Below, piece after piece: positions 1 to 8,451 of a DNA stretch of 8,977 nucleotides. The translations under genes and the position numbers were made by a program. Within the stretch, counting starts at the first letter, position 1, and every line of letters begins with the position of its first letter. This DNA comes from Sulfurimonas sp. (GTDB lineage: Bacteria; Campylobacterota; Campylobacteria; Campylobacterales; Sulfurimonadaceae), in NCBI GenBank assembly GCA_026988735.1, contig JALSKR010000240.1, positions 1-8,977 on the forward strand, given 5' to 3'. The notes under the pieces are model-generated. The model was given only the letters and a program-made list of their open reading frames with translations, did not search any database and was not told the DNA's origin.

Positions 1-1
1 A

Positions 2-73
2 CTCTTTCAACTTATGGATGAGCTAATAGAAGAAGTAGGTGAGCATGTAAATATGGAAGAAGTTCTTTTTTAA
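2..73 (+). CDS. C-terminal end of an unidentified gene (partial)
   Basis: An open frame runs in from the left edge of the window and stops at TAA (71-73). Only 23 residues are visible, ending in an acidic stretch, ELIEEVGEHVNMEEVLF. This is too little to identify the family. The frame is supported by its being open to the edge, by the convergent neighbour whose stop lies only 11 bases away, and by a hairpin that overlaps its last codons, as expected at a gene end. The acidic amphipathic tail looks like the end of a soluble cytoplasmic protein, but that is a guess. Confidence 0.5.
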   Translation, partial: LFQLMDELIEEVGEHVNMEEVLF

Positions 74-81
74 GAACTTCT
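58..81. terminator. Hairpin between convergent genes, possible bidirectional terminator
   Basis: A 10-bp perfect inverted repeat (arms 58-67 and 72-81, core GAAGTTCTT/AAGAACTTC) encloses a TTTT loop. It overlaps the stop codon of the plus-strand gene and lies 3 bases beyond the stop of the minus-strand gene. On the plus strand the stem is followed by a pyrimidine-rich stretch, but neither side has a clean T-run, so termination strength is uncertain. Confidence 0.45.
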
Positions 82-84
82 CTC

Positions 85-1125
85 TCAATTTCCTTTTAGC
101 TTGCGCTTGAGCTTCATTTTTCTTTTTGCAAGCTCTCGCATATCTTCGGTTGTGTCACTCTCGTCCATAATCTCCAGACCAAGTATCGTTTCTATACAGT
201 CTTCGAGAGTGATGATTCCCTCTGTCTGGTCATAATTGTCTGTGACTAAAAACATATGGTCTTTTTTCTTTATAAACATATCAAGCGCTTTGCTAACCGG
301 GATATTTTCATTTATAACAAATATCTCTTTTTTGATGTATGCCAAAGGTACATTATCATCTTTGAGAGCCTGTTTAAATATCTTTTTTGTCAGTACCAGC
401 CCTGTCACATTCTCAATGGAACCTTTAAAAATCGGTATTCGGGAAAATTTAAAAATTGCAGGTTGTGTTTTTATGACATCTTTAATGAGCATATCTTCAT
501 CCAGTGCAAAAACCACACTTCTTGGAGTAAGAATTTCACTCACTTTAATATTGTCAAGATTCAGTATATTTTCGATGACATCTGACTCTTTTTCATCTAT
601 TACACCCTCATCTTCACTCATTAGCATACTCTCTAAAAGTTCCTGCTTTGTTAAGGATTGAGAGTCTTTTTTGCCCTGTGAAATTTTATTTGTCACTGCC
701 AAAGTTGTCAGTATTATAGGATATGTTATCCATATAAAAACCCGAATAAAATATGCTGCTGCAGGAGCCAGCTGTTTCCAGTAAATCGCTCCTATTGTTT
801 TTGGAATTATTTCGGATATAAACAAAATTGCAAAAGTCAATACAACCGATACATACACAACAGCATCATTTCCAAATATTTTTGAAGCCTGTGCACCAAC
901 TGCTGCCGCACCGAGCGTATTTGCTATGGTATTTAAAATCAAAACAGAAGCTATTGACTTGTGAATATGTTCTTTGTGATGGCGTAAAAGTTTTCCTACA
1001 GAGGGTTTCTCTTTTTCTAACACTGCCACATAAGACATATTGATAGAGAGTAATACCGACTCTAAAATTGAGCACAAAAACGAAATGCCGACAGAAAGAA
1101 GAAAAAATATGAGTAATAGTTCCAA
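85..1125 (-). CDS. CNNM/DUF21 transmembrane protein with CBS pair (putative Mg2+/Co2+ extrusion)
   Basis: This 346-residue inner-membrane protein belongs to the CNNM/CorB-CorC (hemolysin-like) family, whose studied members export Mg2+, probably in exchange for Na+. Residues about 1-150 form the DUF21 domain, with hydrophobic segments near 2-22, 58-78, 88-108 and 120-142 and the family motifs LNTIAN (64-69) and SEIIPKT (104-110). A CBS pair follows at about 195-320, with TPR at 200-202 and GIITLEDCIETILG at 303-316. The protein ends in a basic tail (KRKMKLKRKLK) and lacks the CorC_HlyC domain that many relatives carry after the CBS pair. The start is a TTG at 1123-1125. It is chosen because an AAAGGA ribosome site lies 10 bases upstream and the DUF21 domain begins immediately. 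The gene follows mgtE by 14 bases, so co-transcription is likely. The family call is secure; the transported ion and direction are inferred. Confidence 0.88.
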   Translation of the reverse strand: MELLLIFFLLSVGISFLCSILESVLLSINMSYVAVLEKEKPSVGKLLRHHKEHIHKSIASVLILNTIANTLGAAAVGAQASKIFGNDAVVYVSVVLTFAILFISEIIPKTIGAIYWKQLAPAAAYFIRVFIWITYPIILTTLAVTNKISQGKKDSQSLTKQELLESMLMSEDEGVIDEKESDVIENILNLDNIKVSEILTPRSVVFALDEDMLIKDVIKTQPAIFKFSRIPIFKGSIENVTGLVLTKKIFKQALKDDNVPLAYIKKEIFVINENIPVSKALDMFIKKKDHMFLVTDNYDQTEGIITLEDCIETILGLEIMDESDTTEDMRELAKRKMKLKRKLKGN

Positions 1126-1135
1126 GTTTTACAAT

Positions 1136-1141
1136 TCCTTT
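1136..1141 (-). promoter_or_regulatory. Ribosome binding site AAAGGA overlapping the mgtE stop
   Basis: On the minus strand the mgtE stop TAA (1142-1140) runs directly into AAAGGA, which is 10 bases before the TTG start of the CNNM gene. This overlap supports the non-ATG start and suggests that ribosomes finishing mgtE help initiation on the next gene. Confidence 0.6.
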
Positions 1142-2468
1142 AAAGTAATATATATTTTGCCAATGCCAAAAAGCTAAAAAAGCCAACAACATCAGTCACT
1201 GTTGTTAAAATAACAGTACTCCCTATAGCGGGGTCTATGCCAAGTATTTTAAGCAATAAGGGAATCATTGCTCCAAAAAATCCGGCCATTAACAGGTTAA
1301 TTATCATACTTAAACCAATAACTACTCCAAGCATCGGTATATGAAACCATAACCATGCTATTATACCCATTACTACAGCAAAAAGCAGACCATTCATCAA
1401 AGAGATTACAACCTCTTTTTTTATGGTTCTAAAGGCATCTGTTTGCGATATTTCACCCAAAGCAAGTTGGCGTACAACAACTGTCAGACTCTGCGTTCCG
1501 GCATTGCCTCCCATCGAAGCCACTATGGGCATTAAAACAGCAAGTGCAACCATGGAGTTGATCGTATCTGAAAACAGGCCGATAACCAAAGAGGCGGCAA
1601 TAGCCGTCAGCAGGTTAATTCCCAGCCATGTTGCACGCTTTTTCGTCGCCTTGAGGACATCTTCATCCTCTTCGGCTTCCTCATCGACACCGGCAAGATT
1701 ATACATCTGCTCTGTTGCGTGCTCATTGATAATATCATAAATATCATCGGAGGTGATACGACCGACCAGGATGCCATCATCATTTACAACCGGCATAACT
1801 GAGAGATCATACTCTTTAAAGTAGTTTACAACCTCTTTGATATCTTCCGTATCTCTTGCCCTTTTAGGCTCAAAAGACTCTTCACTCTGCTCGATATTTT
1901 CTTTGATAGTTTTTGTAAAATCAAATATGAGCAGGTCATCCAGACCTACAGTATACAAAAGTCTGTTGTTTTTATCTACAATAAAAAGATTTTGGACATT
2001 TTCGAGTTCATTCTCTTTTCTTAAACGGGCAAACCGTTTAATGACATCCTGAACTATTTCATCCTCTTTTGCAGTGAATACCTCAAGCTGCATGTAGGCA
2101 CCGGCCTGATCTTCATCATACTTTTTGAGTTTTGCAATTTCGTGTTTGTCTTCGGCATCAAGCTTGTGAAATACTTCTGAAGCTTTATCCTCATCAACAT
2201 CTTCCAACTCTTGCATAAACTCAAGCTGATCATCCGATTCAAGTTCACTTACAGCATGAGAAAGCTCTTCTGCATTAAAATTTTCGACAACATCATCAAA
2301 ATATCTGTCAGGCAGAGCCAGTGCTACATCGCCTACCAGGTCTTTTGGAACCAGTTTTATAGCCTCGCTGAAATCTTTGTCATTTAAGCCTTTTAAAATT
2401 TTTGCTATTTCAGCCGGGTGCATTTCACTGCTGCTGTGTGATTGTAAATATTTGTTGAGTTCTTTCAT
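1140..2468 (-). CDS. mgtE: Magnesium channel/transporter MgtE
   Basis: MgtE is a Mg2+-gated inner-membrane channel that admits Mg2+ when the cytoplasmic level is low. The 442-residue length is normal. Residues about 1-128 form the acidic, helical MgtE N domain, ending in DEDQAGAYM (118-126). CBS motifs lie at about 130-190 and 195-255. The plug-helix region follows, with an acidic patch at 262-270. A five-helix membrane domain occupies about 280-442. It contains PIVASMGGNAGTQSLTVVVR (314-333) and the TTVTDVVGFF stretch whose D426 matches the pore aspartate of Thermus MgtE (D432). The ATG at 2466-2468 has only a weak ribosome site upstream and lies 19 bases after the stop of the DUF481-like gene. 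The CNNM gene follows by 14 bases. The family assignment is very secure; selectivity for Mg2+ over Co2+ or Ni2+ is by family. Confidence 0.96.
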   Translation of the reverse strand: MKELNKYLQSHSSSEMHPAEIAKILKGLNDKDFSEAIKLVPKDLVGDVALALPDRYFDDVVENFNAEELSHAVSELESDDQLEFMQELEDVDEDKASEVFHKLDAEDKHEIAKLKKYDEDQAGAYMQLEVFTAKEDEIVQDVIKRFARLRKENELENVQNLFIVDKNNRLLYTVGLDDLLIFDFTKTIKENIEQSEESFEPKRARDTEDIKEVVNYFKEYDLSVMPVVNDDGILVGRITSDDIYDIINEHATEQMYNLAGVDEEAEEDEDVLKATKKRATWLGINLLTAIAASLVIGLFSDTINSMVALAVLMPIVASMGGNAGTQSLTVVVRQLALGEISQTDAFRTIKKEVVISLMNGLLFAVVMGIIAWLWFHIPMLGVVIGLSMIINLLMAGFFGAMIPLLLKILGIDPAIGSTVILTTVTDVVGFFSFLALAKYILL

Positions 2469-2487
2469 CTATTATCTTATGTTCTTT

Positions 2488-3231
2488 TTAAAAATCATAC
2501 ACAAAACTTGTTTTTTGAGAAAAATCATATTTTTTTACTCCAATTGCAGGTTTTGTATCTTGATTGTATGTTAATTCAAAATTAATTGAAAGCTGTTTGT
2601 ATATTGTAACTCTTAATTCAGCTGCATTTGATGCTATGGCATCACTGAAAATATCTGCCCTGGGCTGATAGTAGCCTATGTATGAAAATCTCACATTCTT
2701 GATAAATCTGTTTTTGTAGGCAATATACATGTTTAATCTTAAATTATGCTCACTCGGATCAACGCTTGTTGTATACTTAATATATTCGCTAAAGGCACCA
2801 AAACCCACATAAATATTTCCGTAGTCCTGCATTTGGGTATGGTATCGCAAACCAAGACCGGCCAAGAGTCTTTTTTCAATTTTTGTAAACTTGTTTGTCT
2901 GTGACTGTATAAAAGCTTCCCAGTTCACATCTTTCTTATACAGTGTATGAATATATCGCAGATGTGCATATGTATTTTGCGTATTTAATTCTCCTGATGC
3001 TTTGGCATAATTAAATGCTATATCACTCCATGCCACATAGGAACTGTTGTTGTCATATACCATGCGCAAACCTGCACTGTATCCATCAGTATCTGTATTA
3101 CCCCGGATTGTAGAAAAAGATCCTTTTATTCCACCGCTCAGTCCAGGCTGTTTTCCTATGTCCACCGGCGCTATCGTGATGACAGCCTGTGCATTTAACA
3201 AAAACATCATCAATACAATCAAAAACTTCAT
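2488..3231 (-). CDS. DUF481-like outer-membrane beta-barrel protein
   Basis: This 247-residue protein is exported: residues 1-16 form a hydrophobic signal peptide with likely cleavage after AQA. The mature part is made of alternating polar/aromatic strands separated by short turns and ends in FVYDF, a C-terminal phenylalanine signature typical of Bam-assembled barrels. The middle stretch NKFTKIEKRLLAGLGLRYH (113-131) resembles the DUF481/YdiY pattern (salt-induced outer-membrane protein family), whose function is not established. The start has AAGG (3238-3241) six bases upstream of the ATG. The gene is 15 bases after the AMIN gene and 19 bases before mgtE, so it is probably in the same transcription unit. 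The barrel call is firm; the DUF481 assignment is by eye and less so. No substrate is evident. Confidence 0.75.
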   Translation of the reverse strand: MKFLIVLMMFLLNAQAVITIAPVDIGKQPGLSGGIKGSFSTIRGNTDTDGYSAGLRMVYDNNSSYVAWSDIAFNYAKASGELNTQNTYAHLRYIHTLYKKDVNWEAFIQSQTNKFTKIEKRLLAGLGLRYHTQMQDYGNIYVGFGAFSEYIKYTTSVDPSEHNLRLNMYIAYKNRFIKNVRFSYIGYYQPRADIFSDAIASNAAELRVTIYKQLSINFELTYNQDTKPAIGVKKYDFSQKTSFVYDF

Positions 3232-3246
3232 CTACAACCTTGTATT

Positions 3247-3897
3247 TTATAAAAGTGTAATTATATATCCGCCACGGATATTTTTTATTTTGTAGCTGTA
3301 ATATCCGTCCAGTTCTATAACGACTCTATAGTAGCCTTTATGGGTTCCTACACGAATTTTTGTAAACAAAAAACCCTCTTGCAGGCTTTTTACAAAACTG
3401 CCTGTATCTGTATCACGCTTAAAATCACAGACTATTCTATGAGGCTTGACTAACAAAAAATTTCTCAGCATTGTATCTTTTGTCAAAATTTTCATCTTGT
3501 TTTTCTTTACATGAAATGATATAAACTTTAAAGATGCAACTTTCTTATATTTTATTTTGACTTTCTCTTTTTCAGGTTGTTTTTTAATGAATTGCACACT
3601 GCTTGATTCATTGTAATTTTGTGAAATAAAAATAGGCAGGTGCCAGTCTATTGCATTTTGGATCAGAACTTTTTTGTCTGCAATTGAGCCGTCGAGATTT
3701 TTATATGTTACAGTAATACTTTCAAGTGTTCTTGCAGTCGATGGCAATGTTACAGTTGCTCTTTTAAGCATTGGCAGTTTTGTCACCTGGTTAGAGGTAA
3801 AAGAGATATCCTGTACATTTTCTACAGGAAAAAACGGGTTTTCTCGTGCATTGAGTATTATAAAAAAAAGACCAATAAACATCAAAACTCTCATCAT
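3247..3897 (-). CDS. Exported AMIN-domain protein
   Basis: This 216-residue protein has a signal peptide (residues 1-17) followed by ENPFFPV, a motif often seen at the mature N-terminus of Campylobacterota AMIN proteins. A linker rich in K, E and Q (about 105-120) leads into a C-terminal AMIN-like beta domain (about 120-216), including PHRIVCDFKRD (152-162) and the strand series FTKIRVGTHKGYYRVVIEL (178-196). AMIN domains target periplasmic proteins to peptidoglycan or to the septum. No amidase or secretin domain is attached, so this is a stand-alone adaptor. Of two adjacent ATGs the first (3895-3897) is chosen because AGGG (3907-3910) sits nine bases upstream. The position after recA, eno and an FtsB-like gene matches the order I recall from Helicobacter and Campylobacter. 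The molecular role is unknown; cell division or wall maintenance is inferred. Confidence 0.72.
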   Translation of the reverse strand: MMRVLMFIGLFFIILNARENPFFPVENVQDISFTSNQVTKLPMLKRATVTLPSTARTLESITVTYKNLDGSIADKKVLIQNAIDWHLPIFISQNYNESSSVQFIKKQPEKEKVKIKYKKVASLKFISFHVKKNKMKILTKDTMLRNFLLVKPHRIVCDFKRDTDTGSFVKSLQEGFLFTKIRVGTHKGYYRVVIELDGYYSYKIKNIRGGYIITLL

Positions 3898-3924
3898 AAT
3901 AACAAACCCTATTTTTTTATATGT

Positions 3925-3935
3925 ATTATAGCAAA
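3925..3935 (-). promoter_or_regulatory. Promoter-like extended -10 (TTTGCTATAAT) before the AMIN gene
   Basis: The 49-base gap between the FtsB-like stop and the AMIN start contains TGCTATAAT on the minus strand, a perfect extended -10 (TGnTATAAT), with TATAAT at 3930-3925. Initiation would fall near 3918 and leave a leader of about 20 bases containing the AGGG ribosome site. No clear -35 is seen, which is usual for Campylobacterota sigma-70 promoters. It would separate AMIN-DUF481-mgtE-CNNM from recA-eno-ftsB-like as an independent unit. Confidence 0.6.
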
Positions 3936-3946
3936 TTTATAAGTGC

Positions 3947-4225
3947 TTATTGGGCAGAAATTTCTTTGAGTTCAAAATACTCGCGCTGAAGTTCTGCATT
4001 TTCTTTTTTCAAATGCACAACTTCATTTTGAAGATAGTTCTCATACTCTTGCAAACCAAAGAGAACTTCAAGGGAATTGGTACCATACAAAAGTATACCC
4101 AAATATATCCCCAACCCTGTCACCAGGGCAAACAGGAGGAAAAACTTTTTTAATGAGAGCCCCAGATATTTTTGGGTAATTGTCTGCGATGTATCAATCT
4201 CTTCAAAAAGCTCTTCTTTGTTCAT
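3947..4225 (-). CDS. FtsB/DivIC-like septum formation initiator protein
   Basis: This 92-residue bitopic membrane protein has a short cytoplasmic N-terminus (1-26), one transmembrane helix (about 28-48, FFLLFALVTGLGIYLGILLYG) and a periplasmic coiled coil (about 55-90) with heptad leucines and many E/K residues. That architecture and length match FtsB/DivIC proteins, which bridge FtsL and FtsQ in the divisome. The same small gene follows eno in Helicobacter and Campylobacter, as I recall. The ATG (4223-4225) has AGG six bases upstream, and that AGG overlaps the eno stop TAG, with only 7 bases between the two genes. Expression is therefore probably coupled to eno. Sequence conservation in this family is weak, so the identity rests on architecture and context. 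Confidence 0.72.
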   Translation of the reverse strand: MNKEELFEEIDTSQTITQKYLGLSLKKFFLLFALVTGLGIYLGILLYGTNSLEVLFGLQEYENYLQNEVVHLKKENAELQREYFELKEISAQ

Positions 4226-4232
4226 AAGATAC

Positions 4233-6576
<2,344 letters not shown>

Positions 6577-6607
6577 GTTGGACTCACTTATTATGAAATT
6601 TAGACTT

Positions 6608-6613
6608 ATTCTA
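6608..6613 (-). promoter_or_regulatory. Candidate -10 (TAGAAT) for recA
   Basis: TAGAAT on the minus strand lies about 32 bases before the recA ATG in an AT-rich gap (6577-6735) and would give a leader of about 25 bases. A second TAGAAT at 6695-6700 is an alternative, with a much longer leader. Neither has a good -35, and the choice is uncertain. Confidence 0.35.
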
Positions 6614-6703
6614 TGTAAACTTTTCCAATACAATTAAATTTATGTCATTTTGTCATATTTTTAATCATATTCTTTTTACATATCATTGGATGAAATTCTA
6701 GCT

Positions 6704-6746
6704 AAAAAAAATAAAAAAAAAGAAAGAAAAATAAGTTACTCTTTCT
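6704..6746 (-). terminator. Likely intrinsic terminator after the DUF1269-like gene
   Basis: On the minus strand a 7-bp inverted repeat AGAAAGA/TCTTTCT (6746-6740 and 6727-6721, 12-base loop) overlaps the stop codon. It is followed at once by a 17-base T-rich run, broken by a single A (6720-6704). The stem is weak, with only two G-C pairs, but the long U-tract and the position fit termination before recA. Confidence 0.45.
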
Positions 6747-7218
6747 CTAAAGCTTTTTTTGCAATTTCCACAGCATCTTCATCTCCATGAACAATTACAA
6801 GTATTTTATTGTCTTTGATCATATCTCCATATTTTTCTGCCAAAGATTTTTCTATACCCAAATCAATCAGCCAGGCTGTCATAGCCCCTGTGGCTCCAAA
6901 CATCACAGCACCTGCTGCCATGCCGGCGATAGAGGCAAGGATTCGTCCTGTTGCCACAATAGGGCCTACTCCCGGAGTCCAAAAAAGTATGCCTCCCATT
7001 AAGAGCCCCCAAAGCCCTCCCCAAAAAGCGCCCTGCTCACCCCAAAAAATCACATTTTCACTGTGTTTTTTATATTCAAACTCATTTTTTTCTTCCTGCT
7101 CCCCTTTGGCGATTACAGAAATATATTTTTTCAATACGCCGTTTGCCAGCAGTTTATTAACAACTTCTGCCGCCTCATCATAGTTGTCATAGACTTTTAC
7201 CAGTGCATCTTTGCTCAT
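6736..7218 (-). CDS. DUF1269/YflT-like (general stress protein 17M-type) membrane-associated protein
   Basis: This 160-residue protein has an N-terminal alpha/beta module (about 5-40, VKVYDNYDEAAEVVNKLLAN) resembling the YflT/GSP-17M stress domain. A hydrophobic glycine/alanine-rich core (about 57-118) follows, with G-rich repeats like glycine-zipper helices (GAFWGGLWGLLMGG, then IAGMAAGAVMFGATGA). A second beta-alpha module (about 136-158) ends in ILVIVHGDEDAVEIAKKAL. The protein probably inserts in or lies on the inner membrane with both ends in the cytoplasm. The family is linked to stress by name only and no biochemical role is known. The gene has the best ribosome site in the window (AAGGAG, 7226-7231, 7-base spacing), its own promoter-like sequence and a terminator, so it appears monocistronic and well expressed. 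Confidence 0.65.
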   Translation of the reverse strand: MSKDALVKVYDNYDEAAEVVNKLLANGVLKKYISVIAKGEQEEKNEFEYKKHSENVIFWGEQGAFWGGLWGLLMGGILFWTPGVGPIVATGRILASIAGMAAGAVMFGATGAMTAWLIDLGIEKSLAEKYGDMIKDNKILVIVHGDEDAVEIAKKALEKE

Positions 7219-7225
7219 AATTGTT

Positions 7226-7231
7226 CTCCTT
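7226..7231 (-). promoter_or_regulatory. Strong ribosome binding site AAGGAG
   Basis: AAGGAG on the minus strand is seven bases before the ATG at 7216-7218 and fixes that start. It stands out because most other starts here have only AAGG, AGG or nothing. Confidence 0.8.
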
Positions 7232-7253
7232 ATATTAAAAATAATGTTATTTA

Positions 7254-7259
7254 ATTATA
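7254..7259 (-). promoter_or_regulatory. Promoter -10 (TATAAT) for the DUF1269-like gene
   Basis: A perfect TATAAT, preceded by GGGAG, lies 36 bases before the ATG and predicts a leader of about 29 bases holding the AAGGAG site. TTGATT lies 19 bases upstream as a poor -35. The same bases on the plus strand form TATACT (7256-7261), so divergent -10 elements may overlap. Confidence 0.55.
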
Positions 7260-7307
7260 CTCCCATTATTATTAATTTAATCAAAAAGTTCCTTTTATCT
7301 ATTTTTC

Positions 7308-7315
7308 GATAAAAT
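7308..7315 (+). promoter_or_regulatory. Promoter-like GATAAAAT next to the mqnD start
   Basis: GATAAAAT (hexamer TAAAAT at 7310-7315) ends six bases before the mqnD ATG. Transcription would begin at or within a base or two of that ATG, giving a leaderless message. No -35 is evident. The absence of any ribosome site between 7298 and 7321 fits this reading. Confidence 0.45.
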
Positions 7316-7321
7316 AAAACT

Positions 7322-8185
7322 ATGAAAAAAACTCTTATAGCACATTCACCTGACGCCGATGATATTTTTATGTACTATGCCATCAAATTCGGCTGGGTAG
7401 ACATGAAAAATACACAGTTTGACAACATTGCAAAAGATATACAAACGCTCAATGAAGATGCACTCAACGGTCTTTATGACATAGTTGCCATAAGTTTTGC
7501 GCTCTACCCTCACATACGGGAGGAGTATGCACCACTTAAAACTGCTGTAAGTTTTGGCGAGGGGTATGGTCCCAAACTCATTAAGAGAAAAAGCCAAAAG
7601 CTCAAACGAAATTTCAAAGTGGCTCTCAGCGGCAAACACACAACAAATGCAATGCTTTTTCGCATCGCCTACCCTGATGCACGTATTACTTACATGAATT
7701 TTCTTGACATTGAAGATGCTGTCAAAGAAGGAAAAGTTGATGCGGGAGTACTCATACATGAAAGTATCCTGACTTTTGGCAATGAACTTGAAGTTGAGCG
7801 TGAAATGTGGGATATTTGGCAGGAACTTGCCGGCAAAGAGCTGCCTTTGCCTCTTGGAGGCATGGCAATCCGTCGTTCACTCCCACTCAACCGTGCCATA
7901 GATTATGAAAAAACACTGACAAAAGCTGTTCAGGTTGCGCGTGATCACAAAGAGAGACTCTCTGCAATGCTTTTAGAGCGTGATTTGGTTCGCATTGATG
8001 CACCTACACTTGAAAAATATCTTGAGCTTTATGCAAATGATGATTCCATTACGCTCAGTGATATTCAGTACGAAGCGATTGATAAACTTTTTGAAATTGG
8101 CTACAAACACGGATTTTATGACGCACCTGTAGCCATCAAAGATTATCTCATCCCGACAGAGTACACAGAGTTAAGAGAGTCATAA
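7322..8185 (+). CDS. mqnD: 1,4-dihydroxy-6-naphthoate synthase MqnD (futalosine menaquinone pathway)
   Basis: MqnD converts cyclic dehypoxanthine futalosine to 1,4-dihydroxy-6-naphthoate, a step in making menaquinone without the classical men genes; Campylobacterota use this route. The 287-residue protein has the periplasmic-binding-like two-lobe fold of the MqnA/MqnD family but no signal peptide, so it is cytoplasmic. Matches to Thermus MqnD that I recall include HSPDADDIFMYYA (8-20, the family's SPCPNDTF site), DIQTLN (39-44), GKHTTNAM (104-111), AGVLIHES (141-148) with the proposed catalytic His146, and LPLPLGG (174-180). This favours MqnD over MqnA. The ATG has no ribosome site, and a promoter-like sequence abuts it. 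The stop overlaps the fliQ start by one base (TAATG). Confidence 0.88.
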   Translation: MKKTLIAHSPDADDIFMYYAIKFGWVDMKNTQFDNIAKDIQTLNEDALNGLYDIVAISFALYPHIREEYAPLKTAVSFGEGYGPKLIKRKSQKLKRNFKVALSGKHTTNAMLFRIAYPDARITYMNFLDIEDAVKEGKVDAGVLIHESILTFGNELEVEREMWDIWQELAGKELPLPLGGMAIRRSLPLNRAIDYEKTLTKAVQVARDHKERLSAMLLERDLVRIDAPTLEKYLELYANDDSITLSDIQYEAIDKLFEIGYKHGFYDAPVAIKDYLIPTEYTELRES

Positions 8186-8451
8186 TGGAAGCAAAACTTG
8201 TAGCGCTGGGTGTCCAGACATTTCAAATTGCACTTTATCTTGCACTGCCGGGACTGCTTACAGGAATGTTACTCGGACTTGCTGTGAGTATTTTTCAGGC
8301 AACGACACAGATCAACGAAATGACACTCTCTTTTATTCCTAAAATCATCGGTGTTGTAATTGTCATCGTGCTTACCATGCCGTGGATGCTCAATGAGATG
8401 ACAGATTTTTCTGTCGGTGTTTTTAATATGATTCCTACTTTTGTTGAGTAA
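8185..8451 (+). CDS. fliQ: Flagellar export protein FliQ
   Basis: FliQ is a small inner-membrane part of the flagellar type III export gate, where it surrounds FliP and FliR in the FliPQR complex. The 88-residue length is standard. Two hydrophobic hairpin helices lie at about 14-36 and 50-72, with the family pattern FQATTQINEMTLSFIPKI (33-50) between and within them. The start overlaps the mqnD stop (TAATG), and AAGAGAG inside the end of mqnD (8173-8179) lies five bases upstream as a ribosome site. No fliP or fliR is next to it. fliQ beside murB is also found in Campylobacter and Helicobacter, as I recall. Its presence implies a motile organism. Confidence 0.96.
   Translation: MEAKLVALGVQTFQIALYLALPGLLTGMLLGLAVSIFQATTQINEMTLSFIPKIIGVVIVIVLTMPWMLNEMTDFSVGVFNMIPTFVE

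Noticed and set aside
236..661. Plus-strand open frame of 141 codons opposite the CNNM gene
   Set aside because: It is antisense to a clearly conserved gene, is low-complexity and serine-rich, and has no ribosome site. It is a mirror of the CNNM codon pattern.
6577..6633. A 19-residue N-terminal extension of RecA from an in-frame TTG
   Set aside because: The extra residues match no RecA I know, the TTG lacks a ribosome site, and a promoter-like TAGAAT falls inside it. The ATG at 6574-6576 gives the normal RecA N-terminus.
6809..7183. Plus-strand open frame of 124 codons opposite the DUF1269-like gene
   Set aside because: Its Pro/Ala/Ser-rich composition is what the reverse of a Gly/Ala-rich gene gives. 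No start signal or domain was seen.
7237..7252. AATAA/TTATT inverted repeat near the start of the DUF1269-like transcript, considered as a regulator operator
   Set aside because: The arms are five A/T-only bases in a region that is nearly all A/T. It cannot be told from chance, and no known operator consensus was matched.
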